A stretch of 64,000 nt of DNA from Cyanobacteria bacterium FACHB-DQ100 (lineage in GTDB: Bacteria; Cyanobacteriota; Cyanobacteriia; Leptolyngbyales; Leptolyngbyaceae): contig JACJNW010000028.1 in assembly GCA_014695195.1 (NCBI GenBank), positions 682,001 through 746,000 of the forward strand, in the 5' to 3' direction. Below the pieces are notes generated by a model, which was given only the letters and a program-made list of their open reading frames with translations, was not told the origin of the DNA and made no database searches. This document shows, piece after piece, positions 25,295 through 34,258 of this stretch; within the stretch, counting starts at the first letter, position 1; every line of letters starts with the position of its first letter. The position numbers and the translations under genes were made by a program.

Positions 25295-28200
25295 ATGTTA
25301 AAGGTATTCGCAGACAGAGGCGGTACGTTCACTGATTTAGTCGTAGTTACAGAGGAGCAGTCAATCGTCGATCGACTCTCCCAACAGCCTGAACGTTTCC
25401 AAATCACTCCCCTCACAAATCAACAGTGGATTGTCATTTACAAGTTGCTGTCAGAGCAACCCGAACATTATCAAGACGCTGTGATTCAAGGGATACGAGA
25501 CATTTTGGGATTAGCACGCGATCAACCGATTCCAGCCGGAGCCGTTGAAGTGGTGAAAATGGGAACCACGGTAGCAACCAATGCGTTGCTAGAGCGCAAA
25601 GGAGAACGTACCCTTCTCCTGATTACCAAAGGCTTTGGTGATGCGCTCTCTATTGGATATCAGAACCGTCCAAAGATTTTTGCCCGTCAGATTGTCCGAT
25701 CGCAACGTCTGTATAAACGGGTGATCGAAGTGGAAGAGCGCTACACTGCTCAGGGCGAGGAGATCATTGCAATTGCGCCCCAAGAAGTGATGCGACTGAC
25801 CACAGCCTTGCAGGAAGCTTACAACGATGGGTTTAGAGCTTGTGCGATCGCGTTTCTGCACGGTTACCGCTACCCCCAACACGAACAGCAAGTCGCTGAG
25901 GTTGCCCGCAGCGTCGGCTTTGAGCAAGTTTCGGTCTCTCATGAAGTGAGTCCCTTGATGAAGCTAATTCGTCGAGGTGAGACAACTGTTGTCGATGCTT
26001 ATCTCTCTCCGATTCTGCGGCGGTATGTCGATCAAGTCAGAGCCGCATTACAACCGCACCCATCCGGGACGAAGCTAGAATTCATGAAATCCGATGGCGG
26101 TCTAACTGAAGCGCAACGCTTTCGGGGCAAAGATAGTATTCTCTCAGGGCCTGCGGGTGGCATTGTGGGAGCGGTCAAAACTAGCCTAGCTGCCGGATTT
26201 GACAAAATTATCGGCTTTGACATGGGAGGGACTTCCACAGATGTCTCGCACTTTAATGGCGAGTATGAACGCACCTTTGAAACCGAAGTGGCAGGGGTAC
26301 GACTGTGCGCACCAATGATGTCTATCCACACAGTTGCAGCAGGGGGCGGATCGATCTTGCGATTTGATGGTTCTCGCTATCGCGTGGGACCTGAATCTGC
26401 GGGCGCACACCCCGGCCCTGCTTGCTACCGCAAAGGTGGATCGTTAACTGTGACCGATTGCAATGTGCGTCTAGGGAAGATTCAGCCCGACTTTTTTCCG
26501 CAGGTATTTGGAGCAAGCAGCAATCTCCCCCTCGATCGCACGATCGTGGAGCAAAAATTCGCCGATCTCAAAGCCGAAATCCAGACAAAAACCGGAGACA
26601 GCCGCAGCGATGAACAAGTTGCCGAGGGATTTCTCAACATTGCGATCGACACGATGGCAAATGCAATCAAAAAGATTTCCGTCCAGCGGGGCTATGATGT
26701 CACCCAATATACGCTGTGTTGTTTTGGTGGCGCGGGTGGGCAACACGCCTGCTTGATTGCTGAAGCCTTGGGAATGACAAAGATCTTCATTCATCCGTTT
26801 GCGGGAGTATTGTCGGCGTATGGCATTGGGTTAGCAGAGGTGCGGACGCTGAAAGAAAAGGCGATCGAAGCGCCGCTGACCACAGCGGAAACTCCCACAT
26901 TAGCGCAAACCCTCGCCTTACTCAGTGCAGAAAGTCGAGCAGAAATCTCGGCTCAAGGCATTCCCGACGATCGCATCCAGGTCCTGCACAAAGTCCGCCT
27001 ACGATACGCAGGCACAGACTCTACTTTGCTTGTAGATTTCGATCGAGCGGAGATAATGCGAACTCAGTTTGAGGAAATCTACCACCAACGCTATGGGTTT
27101 TCGATGCCGCATAAAGGCTTAATCGTAGAAGCAGTTTCGGTTGAAGCGATCGCGCAAGCCCCCTCCCTGACAGAACCGACCCTTCCCCTGGGCAGAACAG
27201 AACCCCTCAGCGCGGTCGCAACCGTTCAAATTTACACTAAAGGCGCTTGGCATGAAACTCCTATCTATCGCCGTCAGGATCTCAGACCCGGCGATCGCAT
27301 CATCGGAGCCGCCTTGATCCTAGAACCCACGGGAACTAACGTGATTGAGCCAGGATGGTGTGCCGAACTGACGCAACAGAACTATCTGATTTTAAGCAAA
27401 ACAGAAGCGGTGAAGGCTACATCAACCGCAGCGTCACCTGCCGCCACCACTCCTGATCCGGCGCTGCTAGAAATTTTCAACAATCTCGTTCGAGCGATCG
27501 CGGAAGAAATGGGCATTACTCTGCAAAACACGAGCTACTCCGTCAACATCAAAGAACGGCTCGACTTTTCCTGCGCAATTTTCGACCCGCACGGACAACT
27601 CGTTGCCAATGCTCCGCACATTCCAGTGCATCTCGGCTCAATGAGCGAAAGTGTCAGCAATCTCATTCGAGCGAGAGGCAAGACGCTAAAGCCCGGTGAT
27701 GCCTTTGCGTCCAACAATCCTTACAACGGCGGCACGCATTTACCCGACATCACCGTGATCACGCCAGTATTCATCGCTGGTAGTTCAACGCCCATGTTCT
27801 ATGTGGCATCACGCGGACACCATGCCGATATCGGCGGCATTACCCCAGGTTCCATGCCACCCCATAGTACAACGATCGACCAGGAAGGCATTTTGCTCGA
27901 CAATGTTCAGATTGTGAATCAAGGCCGCTTTCAAGAAGCCGCATTATTAGAGCGTTTGAATGCTAGTCACTATCCCGCCCGCAATCCCGCGCAGAATTTA
28001 GCAGATCTCCAAGCCCAGATTGCCGCGAATGAACGAGGCGCTCAGGAACTAAGCCGCATGGTCAAACATTATGGACTGGAGACGGTACAAGCCTATATGC
28101 AGCACATTCAAACCAATGCAGAAGAATCGGTGCGACGAGTAATCGATGCGCTAAAACCAGGCAGTTTCACCTATGCAATGGACGATGGCAGCAAGATTTG

Positions 28201-28993
28201 CGTCAGGATTACGATCGACCCCACGACCCGTTCTGCCTGCATTGATTTCACAGGCACTTCTTCCCAGCGATCGACCAATCTTAATGCTCCCTTAGCGATC
28301 TGCAAAGCTGTGGTGCTCTATGTATTTCGGACGCTGGTTGATGATGATATTCCCCTGAATGCAGGCTGTCTCAAACCTTTAGACATCATTGTTCCAGAGG
28401 GTTGCCTGCTGAATCCTCGCCCGCCCGCAGCCGTTGTCGCAGGTAATGTAGAGACTTCGCAGGCGATCGCGAATGCGCTTTACGGGGCGCTGGGGGTAAT
28501 GGCAGCTTCTCAAGGCACGATGAATAACTTCACCTTCGGCAACGAGCAGCATCAGTATTACGAAACTATCTGTGGCGGTTCTGGTGCGGGGGCAACCTTT
28601 GATGGTACCGATGCGGTGCAGACACACATGACGAACTCGCGGCTGACCGATCCAGAAGTCTTAGAGTGGCGGTTTCCGGTGTTTGTTGAAACGTTTTCGA
28701 TCCGGTCTAACAGTGGTGGAGCTGGCAAATATCGGGGCGGCAATGGAGCGATTCGCCGAATTCGGTTCCGCGAAGCTATGACTGCTGCGATCTTGTCAGG
28801 GCATCGCAAGGTGGCACCGTTTGGACTGGCGGGAGGTGCTCCCGGCGCAACGGGGCGCAATTCTGTCGTGCGCCAAGATGGTGCCGTCGAACTGCTAGAG
28901 AGTAAGGCAGAAGTGTTGATGCAGCCAGGGGATGTGTTTGTGATTGAAACTCCTGGAGGCGGTGGATTTGGCACGATGTTGCAAGAGCCGTAG
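25295..28993 (+). CDS. 5-oxoprolinase (ATP-hydrolysing), fused HyuA-HyuB type
   Basis: A 1,232-residue enzyme, full length for the family. The first part (about 1-700) is HyuA-like: DRGGTFTDLVVV opening, GTTVATNALLER, and the ATPase loop GFDMGGTSTDVS. The second part (about 740-1230) is HyuB-like: HLGSMSESV, NNPYNGGTHLPDI, SRGHHADIGG and the glycine-rich ETPGGGGFG end. It opens 5-oxoproline to glutamate in glutathione and peptide turnover, in the cytoplasm. GGGGAAG precedes the ATG. It seems to be monocistronic and ends at a strong hairpin. Confidence 0.93.
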   Translation: MLKVFADRGGTFTDLVVVTEEQSIVDRLSQQPERFQITPLTNQQWIVIYKLLSEQPEHYQDAVIQGIRDILGLARDQPIPAGAVEVVKMGTTVATNALLERKGERTLLLITKGFGDALSIGYQNRPKIFARQIVRSQRLYKRVIEVEERYTAQGEEIIAIAPQEVMRLTTALQEAYNDGFRACAIAFLHGYRYPQHEQQVAEVARSVGFEQVSVSHEVSPLMKLIRRGETTVVDAYLSPILRRYVDQVRAALQPHPSGTKLEFMKSDGGLTEAQRFRGKDSILSGPAGGIVGAVKTSLAAGFDKIIGFDMGGTSTDVSHFNGEYERTFETEVAGVRLCAPMMSIHTVAAGGGSILRFDGSRYRVGPESAGAHPGPACYRKGGSLTVTDCNVRLGKIQPDFFPQVFGASSNLPLDRTIVEQKFADLKAEIQTKTGDSRSDEQVAEGFLNIAIDTMANAIKKISVQRGYDVTQYTLCCFGGAGGQHACLIAEALGMTKIFIHPFAGVLSAYGIGLAEVRTLKEKAIEAPLTTAETPTLAQTLALLSAESRAEISAQGIPDDRIQVLHKVRLRYAGTDSTLLVDFDRAEIMRTQFEEIYHQRYGFSMPHKGLIVEAVSVEAIAQAPSLTEPTLPLGRTEPLSAVATVQIYTKGAWHETPIYRRQDLRPGDRIIGAALILEPTGTNVIEPGWCAELTQQNYLILSKTEAVKATSTAASPAATTPDPALLEIFNNLVRAIAEEMGITLQNTSYSVNIKERLDFSCAIFDPHGQLVANAPHIPVHLGSMSESVSNLIRARGKTLKPGDAFASNNPYNGGTHLPDITVITPVFIAGSSTPMFYVASRGHHADIGGITPGSMPPHSTTIDQEGILLDNVQIVNQGRFQEAALLERLNASHYPARNPAQNLADLQAQIAANERGAQELSRMVKHYGLETVQAYMQHIQTNAEESVRRVIDALKPGSFTYAMDDGSKICVRITIDPTTRSACIDFTGTSSQRSTNLNAPLAICKAVVLYVFRTLVDDDIPLNAGCLKPLDIIVPEGCLLNPRPPAAVVAGNVETSQAIANALYGALGVMAASQGTMNNFTFGNEQHQYYETICGGSGAGATFDGTDAVQTHMTNSRLTDPEVLEWRFPVFVETFSIRSNSGGAGKYRGGNGAIRRIRFREAMTAAILSGHRKVAPFGLAGGAPGATGRNSVVRQDGAVELLESKAEVLMQPGDVFVIETPGGGGFGTMLQEP

Positions 28994-29014
28994 GTAGACG
29001 CAATTAAACTGAAG

Positions 29015-29060
29015 ACCTTCATCCTCACCCCCTCCTGTGGGAGAGGGTGAGGATGAAGGT
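29015..29060. terminator. Convergent terminator hairpin
   Basis: Sixteen-base arms (29015-29030 and 29045-29060) pair perfectly. It lies between the converging oxoprolinase and DUF2267 genes. The CCTCACCCCCTC composition resembles dispersed hairpins in other cyanobacterial genomes. Confidence 0.75.
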
Positions 29061-29096
29061 GGATCGGTGATCTTATGTTTAACCAGGCTTGTCTAC

Positions 29097-29486
29097 TTAT
29101 CGTTGTGCAACTTCAACAAACAGTTCATCGTAGTCTTTCGCAAAGTTAATCCGAACATCTGCGAACTCTCCAGGGCTGACCGCTTGGCTGAGAACAGTCA
29201 TGACAGTTCTTGCGGAAGTTGCCGCAGCCTCCACATCAACCCCTGCTCTTTGCGAGATCCGAGTATAGAACTCCTCGATTTTGAAGTTATCACCCATCTG
29301 TCCTTCCCGTCCGCGTAAGCATTCTGCTAACTCTGCGGGGAGTTGTGCAGCAAGATTGCTAGCTTCATCACCGAGCAGTCTTTCGCACATCGTTTCGAGC
29401 GTTGCTTTTGTTGCTTTGATTGCACTATCGCGATCGCTAAAGTGCCCGGTCTCTTTCACGGTTTTGATAAACTGGTCGTAATTCAT
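29097..29486 (-). CDS. DUF2267 protein
   Basis: A 129-residue helical protein of the DUF2267 family (MNYDQFIKTVKETG opening, CERLLGDEASNLAAQLP in the middle, and the last block with SPGEFADVRINFAKDYDELF). Function is not established; members often cluster with stress and general-response proteins. The ATG at 29486 fits the family start; the frame also has a TTG 15 bp earlier. It follows the eRF1-like gene on the same strand after a 74-bp gap, so they may be co-transcribed. Confidence 0.85.
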   Translation of the reverse strand: MNYDQFIKTVKETGHFSDRDSAIKATKATLETMCERLLGDEASNLAAQLPAELAECLRGREGQMGDNFKIEEFYTRISQRAGVDVEAAATSARTVMTVLSQAVSPGEFADVRINFAKDYDELFVEVAQR

Positions 29487-29560
29487 TGCTGTAATTCCCA
29501 AAGTTTCTGTTCTTAATGTTCGTATCTATGTAGAAAGATGAATCTACATCTTGACTGAAG

Positions 29561-30736
29561 TTAGTAGCGGAACACTGCCGCGATCGGTGCAGGTGCAGGC
29601 ATTGCATCGGGTGCAACCGCATACACTGTTCCACCATTGAGGATGGTTTGCAGTGCTGCTGCATCAAGCAAATCTTCATCTTCAGGTTGAGCTTCTTTGT
29701 GAACCTCGATTTCGTTGGTATTTGGATTGAATCTGCCCCACTTTTGCACACCCACCGCGACAAACAAGCGATCGACGCGCCCATAGTAGGCAGCAGGAAC
29801 CGTTTCTTCGAGATTGGTCGAACTCAAGTCAGTGTTTGATAACTCGTGATAAGCATTAACGGCTTTCTCCTGCGCTTGGGTAAAGAAGGGTTCAACAATT
29901 TTCCAAGCTTCCGCGTGTAGTTCACCAAGTTGATCATCTTTGACATTTCCGGTAATGCCTTCTTCCATCAAATGCGGGAAAGTATTGGCTTCCCGGTAAA
30001 TCGGCATTAGATACTCAACACAGGCGAGAACTAATGGCGCACGTTTTTGATTGAGGAAGTCATGCAGCGCCGCATCGATCGCGTAGAAGAACTGCCGATA
30101 CCGTCGGGTGACATCATCGCGATCTGGTGAACCTTGACCATGAAACACTCCGGTTCCAGCCGACGAATTGTTATAGTTCGATGCGCCACTGGTTGTCCCG
30201 ATGCGAAACTGTCCTGCCTTTTGGCTTTCGTCGTACTGAAGTAATTCATCCATGTTCTGAGGCAAGTCCGGAACCTGAACTTCACGAATATGATCGCGAT
30301 CGCCCTCATACAGTTTGACGCGCTTCTGGCTCAGTTCCAAAATATAGAACGTACCATCTCCATTCAGCAGCGGCAGAATCGGCTTCAGGTGAAACTGATC
30401 GGTCACGACGACTAATTCAAACAACTCACGCGGCACCTTGAAATAATGGAAAAAACCATCTGTGACAAAGATTGCAAGTCCGCGATCTTGTTGCTCCCAA
30501 AAGTCATCTTGACTGTTGATTGCTTCCAGCATCGGACGCAAAAACTCGTTCGCCTCGTCTTCACTGAGCCCAGTCTCTTGAAGCTCTTGAACAGCTTGAC
30601 GAACTAAGTTCTTAAACCGAATTTCATTTTGTCGAACTTCCGGCCCAGCGACGATCGTGGGCATATAAATCGAGACACACCAGCTTTTTGGGCGCTCGAT
30701 CAATGACTTCACTTGTTCAACGGTTAAAATGCTCAT
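29561..30736 (-). CDS. Bacterial eRF1-like protein (baeRF family)
   Basis: A 391-residue protein resembling bacterial archaeo-eukaryotic release-factor-like proteins: the opening EQVKSLIERPKSWCVSIYMP, the central LELSQKRVKLYEG and RQFFYAIDAALHDFL, and LVLACVEYLMPIYRE. Such proteins are thought to act on stalled ribosomes or peptidyl-tRNA, partly by analogy with Vms1, but no reaction is proven for this subfamily. The start at 30736 has a GGAGG site eight bases upstream; the longer frame to 30826 adds only a low-complexity basic stretch. Confidence 0.8.
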   Translation of the reverse strand: MSILTVEQVKSLIERPKSWCVSIYMPTIVAGPEVRQNEIRFKNLVRQAVQELQETGLSEDEANEFLRPMLEAINSQDDFWEQQDRGLAIFVTDGFFHYFKVPRELFELVVVTDQFHLKPILPLLNGDGTFYILELSQKRVKLYEGDRDHIREVQVPDLPQNMDELLQYDESQKAGQFRIGTTSGASNYNNSSAGTGVFHGQGSPDRDDVTRRYRQFFYAIDAALHDFLNQKRAPLVLACVEYLMPIYREANTFPHLMEEGITGNVKDDQLGELHAEAWKIVEPFFTQAQEKAVNAYHELSNTDLSSTNLEETVPAAYYGRVDRLFVAVGVQKWGRFNPNTNEIEVHKEAQPEDEDLLDAAALQTILNGGTVYAVAPDAMPAPAPIAAVFRY

Positions 30737-30764
30737 AAACGCCTCCAGAAAGTAACGATGTTCG

Positions 30765-30962
30765 CTAGGACTGTTTCTGTTCTTTTTCCGTTGATGATTC
30801 TTGCGGGCGCTCGAATGTCGCTTCATTTACCGGAGTCACGTCTTGATCATCCCGACTGAAATCCGGTTCTGTGGGTGTATTGCCTGGATCTGAATCAATC
30901 AAACCGTTTTGGTTCGTATTGGTTTTTGTAGGGCTAGATCTATGGCTAAAAGAGTCTGGCAT
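30765..30962 (-). CDS. Small disordered hydrophilic protein
   Basis: A 65-residue polar protein with no hydrophobic core (rich in S, T, N, P, D, E and Q; ends STEKEQKQS). It lies 28 bp before the eRF1-like gene on the same strand and probably shares its transcript. No clear ribosome-binding site is seen, so existence as a protein is only moderately supported. Its composition resembles stress-related disordered proteins, but no family is recognised. Confidence 0.45.
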   Translation of the reverse strand: MPDSFSHRSSPTKTNTNQNGLIDSDPGNTPTEPDFSRDDQDVTPVNEATFERPQESSTEKEQKQS

Positions 30963-31149
30963 GATTTTTTCGCAAATAGTGTATCCCTCTATTCAATTAA
31001 GGTTTAGAGAAGCAAAATCTGTCGGAAGAAGGGTTAGTGTAAAGTTTCGTATCTATCCTGAATTCGCCTTTTGGGCCGGAGGGACTAACCCAACTACAGA
31101 GGGTAGGTCATTGGGCGCACGGCATAGTAGAGGAACCTAGAGATGAACA

Positions 31150-32391
31150 GTGATGACTAGTTCCATGTTTCAGCCGCGCACCCTTCTCCAGCACGTGAAT
31201 CCGTTCTTAACTCAGTTCAAAACAGACCTGTGGGAGTTTGGTAATCTAGCTTGGCTATTTGCAATCATTGATCGCACCATCACTGCCTTTATCAACGGTC
31301 TCCCTTCTGCCGTTGATCTAGCGCAGATTTTTATGGTGAGTGTTCTTGCATTTGGCTGGCTGATTCTCAGCCCCGATCCCGATACGATGGCGTTAAAGCT
31401 GTACGATCGCTTCCAGCCCGTATTTTCGCAGCCTCCATCGGCTCCAGATCTCCCAACCATTGAGCGATTACAGCGATTCGGCTATCAGCAATCATTCCCG
31501 TGGCGGGGCTGGAAAGTGCATCACACCGTTTTTCCGAATCCGAAAAGCCAAGTCCCTCTGATCTTTGTGCATGGTTTTGGCGGCTCGATCGGGCATTGGC
31601 GGCAAAATATGTCTGCGCTATCGAAGGATCACAGTGTTTACGCTTTGGATTTATTAGGATTCGGCGCGTCGGATAAACCTGACATTCGCTACTCGATCGA
31701 TTTGTGGGTCGATCAGGTTTATGAGTTTTGGCGCTCTTGCATTGGTCAAGGCAAGCCTGTGATCTTAGTGGGAAATTCGATCGGGTCGCTGGTTTGCTCC
31801 GTTGCAGCCGCAAGACATCCTGAAATGGTGCGGGGTGTGGCAATGGTTAGCTTGCCGGATACCGCAAGTCATCATGAAACAATGCCGGCTGTGATGCGCC
31901 CGATCGTGCAGTTCCTTCAAACGATCTTCATTTCTTCTTGGCTGCTGTACCCCTTGTTTCATGTGCTGCGTCATCCTCAAGTGATTCGTCGCTGGGTCGC
32001 GGTCGCTTATGCAGGCAAAGAAGCCATTACCGATGAACTGCTCGAAATCTTGACGAAGCCAGCGCGTGAACGCGATTCAGCCCGCGCCTTCTGTGCGATT
32101 CTCAAAGCAATGGTGCACCCCAAGTTTAGTCCGAGTGTGCGATCGATTCTCAGCAACATTCGCACTCCGGTTCTACTTTTGTGGGGCAAACAAGACCGCA
32201 TGATTCCGGCTGCTTCTGCGCGTCAATTCCTTAAATACAATCCCAACTTGCAGCTTGTTGAATTAGACAATGCGGGACACTGCGCCCATGATGAATGCCC
32301 AGAGCGCGTCAATGCTGAATTAGTGAATTGGATTCAAAGCGAAATTATCAATCCAGCCCCCCGCACAAAAATCCTGATTCACGGAGCTTAG
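31150..32391 (+). CDS. Alpha/beta hydrolase, membrane-associated
   Basis: A 413-residue alpha/beta hydrolase. The oxyanion region HGFGGS, nucleophile elbow GNSIGS, acid in GKQDRMIP and catalytic histidine in DNAGHCAH are intact. The first 80 residues contain a hydrophobic helix (LAQIFMVSVLAFGWLIL), so it is probably anchored to the membrane; a lid helix lies near LLYPLFHVL. Starts GTG at 31150 and ATG at 31153 are both possible. Substrate unknown; pheophytinase-like and lipid-hydrolase relatives share this layout in cyanobacteria. The next gene starts 55 bp later. Confidence 0.85.
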   Translation: MMTSSMFQPRTLLQHVNPFLTQFKTDLWEFGNLAWLFAIIDRTITAFINGLPSAVDLAQIFMVSVLAFGWLILSPDPDTMALKLYDRFQPVFSQPPSAPDLPTIERLQRFGYQQSFPWRGWKVHHTVFPNPKSQVPLIFVHGFGGSIGHWRQNMSALSKDHSVYALDLLGFGASDKPDIRYSIDLWVDQVYEFWRSCIGQGKPVILVGNSIGSLVCSVAAARHPEMVRGVAMVSLPDTASHHETMPAVMRPIVQFLQTIFISSWLLYPLFHVLRHPQVIRRWVAVAYAGKEAITDELLEILTKPARERDSARAFCAILKAMVHPKFSPSVRSILSNIRTPVLLLWGKQDRMIPAASARQFLKYNPNLQLVELDNAGHCAHDECPERVNAELVNWIQSEIINPAPRTKILIHGA

Positions 32392-32446
32392 GCACGATAA
32401 AATCAAACTGATTACTTGGTTCAGTGGAACCTTTGGGAGTGGGGAA

Positions 32447-34258
32447 ATGGCGTTAATTGTTCAGAAATATGGGGGAACATCGGTCGGAACGGTCGAACGG
32501 ATTCAAGCAGTTGCACAACGAGTCAAAAAAACGGTTGAAGCTGGCAATTCTGTGGTTGTGGTCGTTTCGGCAATGGGAAAAACCACAGACGGCTTAGTGA
32601 AATTGGCAACTGAAATCTCGGCAATGCCGAACCGTCGCGAGATGGATATGCTGTTATCGACCGGAGAACAAGTGTCGATCGCGCTGCTGAGTATGGCACT
32701 CCAAGAAGCCGGACAGCCGGCGATTTCGATGACCGGCGCTCAAGTTGGGATTCTCACCGAAGCGCACCACACCCGCGCCCGCATTCTGAAAATTGAAACC
32801 GATCGCATCGAGCGCCATTTACAACGCGGAGAAGTCGTGGTCGTTGCTGGATTCCAAGGCATCAGCAGCACCGAAAACTGGGAGATTACAACCCTCGGAC
32901 GCGGCGGGTCGGATACTTCTGCGGTGGCGTTAGCGGCAGCATTAAAGGCAGATTTCTGCGAAATTTACACAGATGTTCCCGGTATTCTGACGGCTGATCC
33001 GCGCTTGGTCGAAGATGCTCAACTGATGAGCGAAATTACTTGTGATGAAATGCTAGAGCTTGCTAGCTTAGGCGCGAAAGTGCTGCATCCTCGTGCCGTT
33101 GAGATTGCGCGAAACTATGGAATGCCGCTGGTGGTGCGATCGAGTTGGACAGATGATCCGGGCACTTGGGTACGCTCTCCGCAACCGCAATCGCGATCGC
33201 TCGAAGGCTTGGAAATTGCGCGTCCGGTGGATGCGGTTGAATTCGATACGGATCAAGCGAAGGTGGCTCTGCTGCGGGTTCCCGATCGTCCGGGTGTGGC
33301 AGCAAAATTATTCGGTGAAATTTCCAGTCAGAAACTCGATGTTGATCTGATTATTCAATCGATTCACGAAGGCAATTCTAATGATATTGCTTTCACGGTT
33401 GTCAAAAATTCTCTCACTCGTGCCGAAGCCGTTGCCAATGCAATCATTCCAGCATTAACCGCAGGATATTCGCTCTCAGCGGAACTCGCTCCGGACGTGA
33501 TGATTCAGCAAAAGATCGCGAAAGTGACGATCGCGGGTGCAGGCATGATCGGTCGTCCGGGTGTTGCCGCGCAGATGTTCTCAACTTTAGCGGATGCAGG
33601 CATCAACATTCAGATGATCTCAACCTCTGAGGTCAAAGTCAGTTGTGTGGTTGATGAGGCGGATTGCGATCGCGCGATCTCTGCACTTTGCAAAGTCTTC
33701 GAGATCTCACAATCGGGAATCAAATCGCCTGTTGCGATCGTGCCCAATTCCGCTGCAGTCCGAGGCGTGGCGCTCGATCTGAAGCAAGCACAGGTCGCCG
33801 TTCGCCACATTCCCGATCGTCCCGGTATGGCAGCGAAGATCTTCCAACTGCTGGCAGGGCAAAATATCAGCGTTGACATGATTATTCAGTCGCAGCGATG
33901 CCGCATGATTGATGGCGTGATGACGCGGGATATTGCGTTTACTGTGGCGCAAATGGACGCGGAGAATGCAAGACAAGCGCTGGAAGCCGCGCGATCGGAG
34001 ATTGGGTATGGGGAAGTCGTGGTCGATAGCGCGATCGCCAAAGTCAGCATTGTGGGTTCAGGCATGGTGGGACAACCGGGAATCGCGGCGCGAATGTTTG
34101 AATCGCTTTATCAGCACAAAATTAACATTCAGATGATTGCAACCTCTGAGATTAAAGTCAGTTGTGTTGTGGCAGAAGATCAAGGTGTGATGGCACTGCA
34201 AGCGATTCACGCAGCATTTGACTTGGCGGGAACCGAGCGGATTCAGGTGTCTGCTTAG
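32447..34258 (+). CDS. lysC: Aspartate kinase with four ACT domains
   Basis: A 603-residue aspartokinase. The kinase domain (about 1-245) has KYGGTSVG, MDMLLSTGEQ and TTLGRGGSDTS motifs. Four ACT units follow in two pairs; the openings LRVPDRPGVAAKLF, VTIAGAGMIGRPGVAAQMF, RHIPDRPGMAAKIF and VSIVGSGMVGQPGIAARMF show their order. This duplicated regulatory part is typical of cyanobacterial aspartokinases and senses lysine and threonine. It makes aspartyl phosphate for lysine, threonine and methionine synthesis. It converges with the next gene and overlaps it by 4 bp. Confidence 0.95.
   Translation: MALIVQKYGGTSVGTVERIQAVAQRVKKTVEAGNSVVVVVSAMGKTTDGLVKLATEISAMPNRREMDMLLSTGEQVSIALLSMALQEAGQPAISMTGAQVGILTEAHHTRARILKIETDRIERHLQRGEVVVVAGFQGISSTENWEITTLGRGGSDTSAVALAAALKADFCEIYTDVPGILTADPRLVEDAQLMSEITCDEMLELASLGAKVLHPRAVEIARNYGMPLVVRSSWTDDPGTWVRSPQPQSRSLEGLEIARPVDAVEFDTDQAKVALLRVPDRPGVAAKLFGEISSQKLDVDLIIQSIHEGNSNDIAFTVVKNSLTRAEAVANAIIPALTAGYSLSAELAPDVMIQQKIAKVTIAGAGMIGRPGVAAQMFSTLADAGINIQMISTSEVKVSCVVDEADCDRAISALCKVFEISQSGIKSPVAIVPNSAAVRGVALDLKQAQVAVRHIPDRPGMAAKIFQLLAGQNISVDMIIQSQRCRMIDGVMTRDIAFTVAQMDAENARQALEAARSEIGYGEVVVDSAIAKVSIVGSGMVGQPGIAARMFESLYQHKINIQMIATSEIKVSCVVAEDQGVMALQAIHAAFDLAGTERIQVSA

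Noticed and set aside
25589-26794. Several ORFs of 60-117 codons opposite the 5-oxoprolinase
   Set aside because: They are antisense shadows of a long, well-recognised gene.
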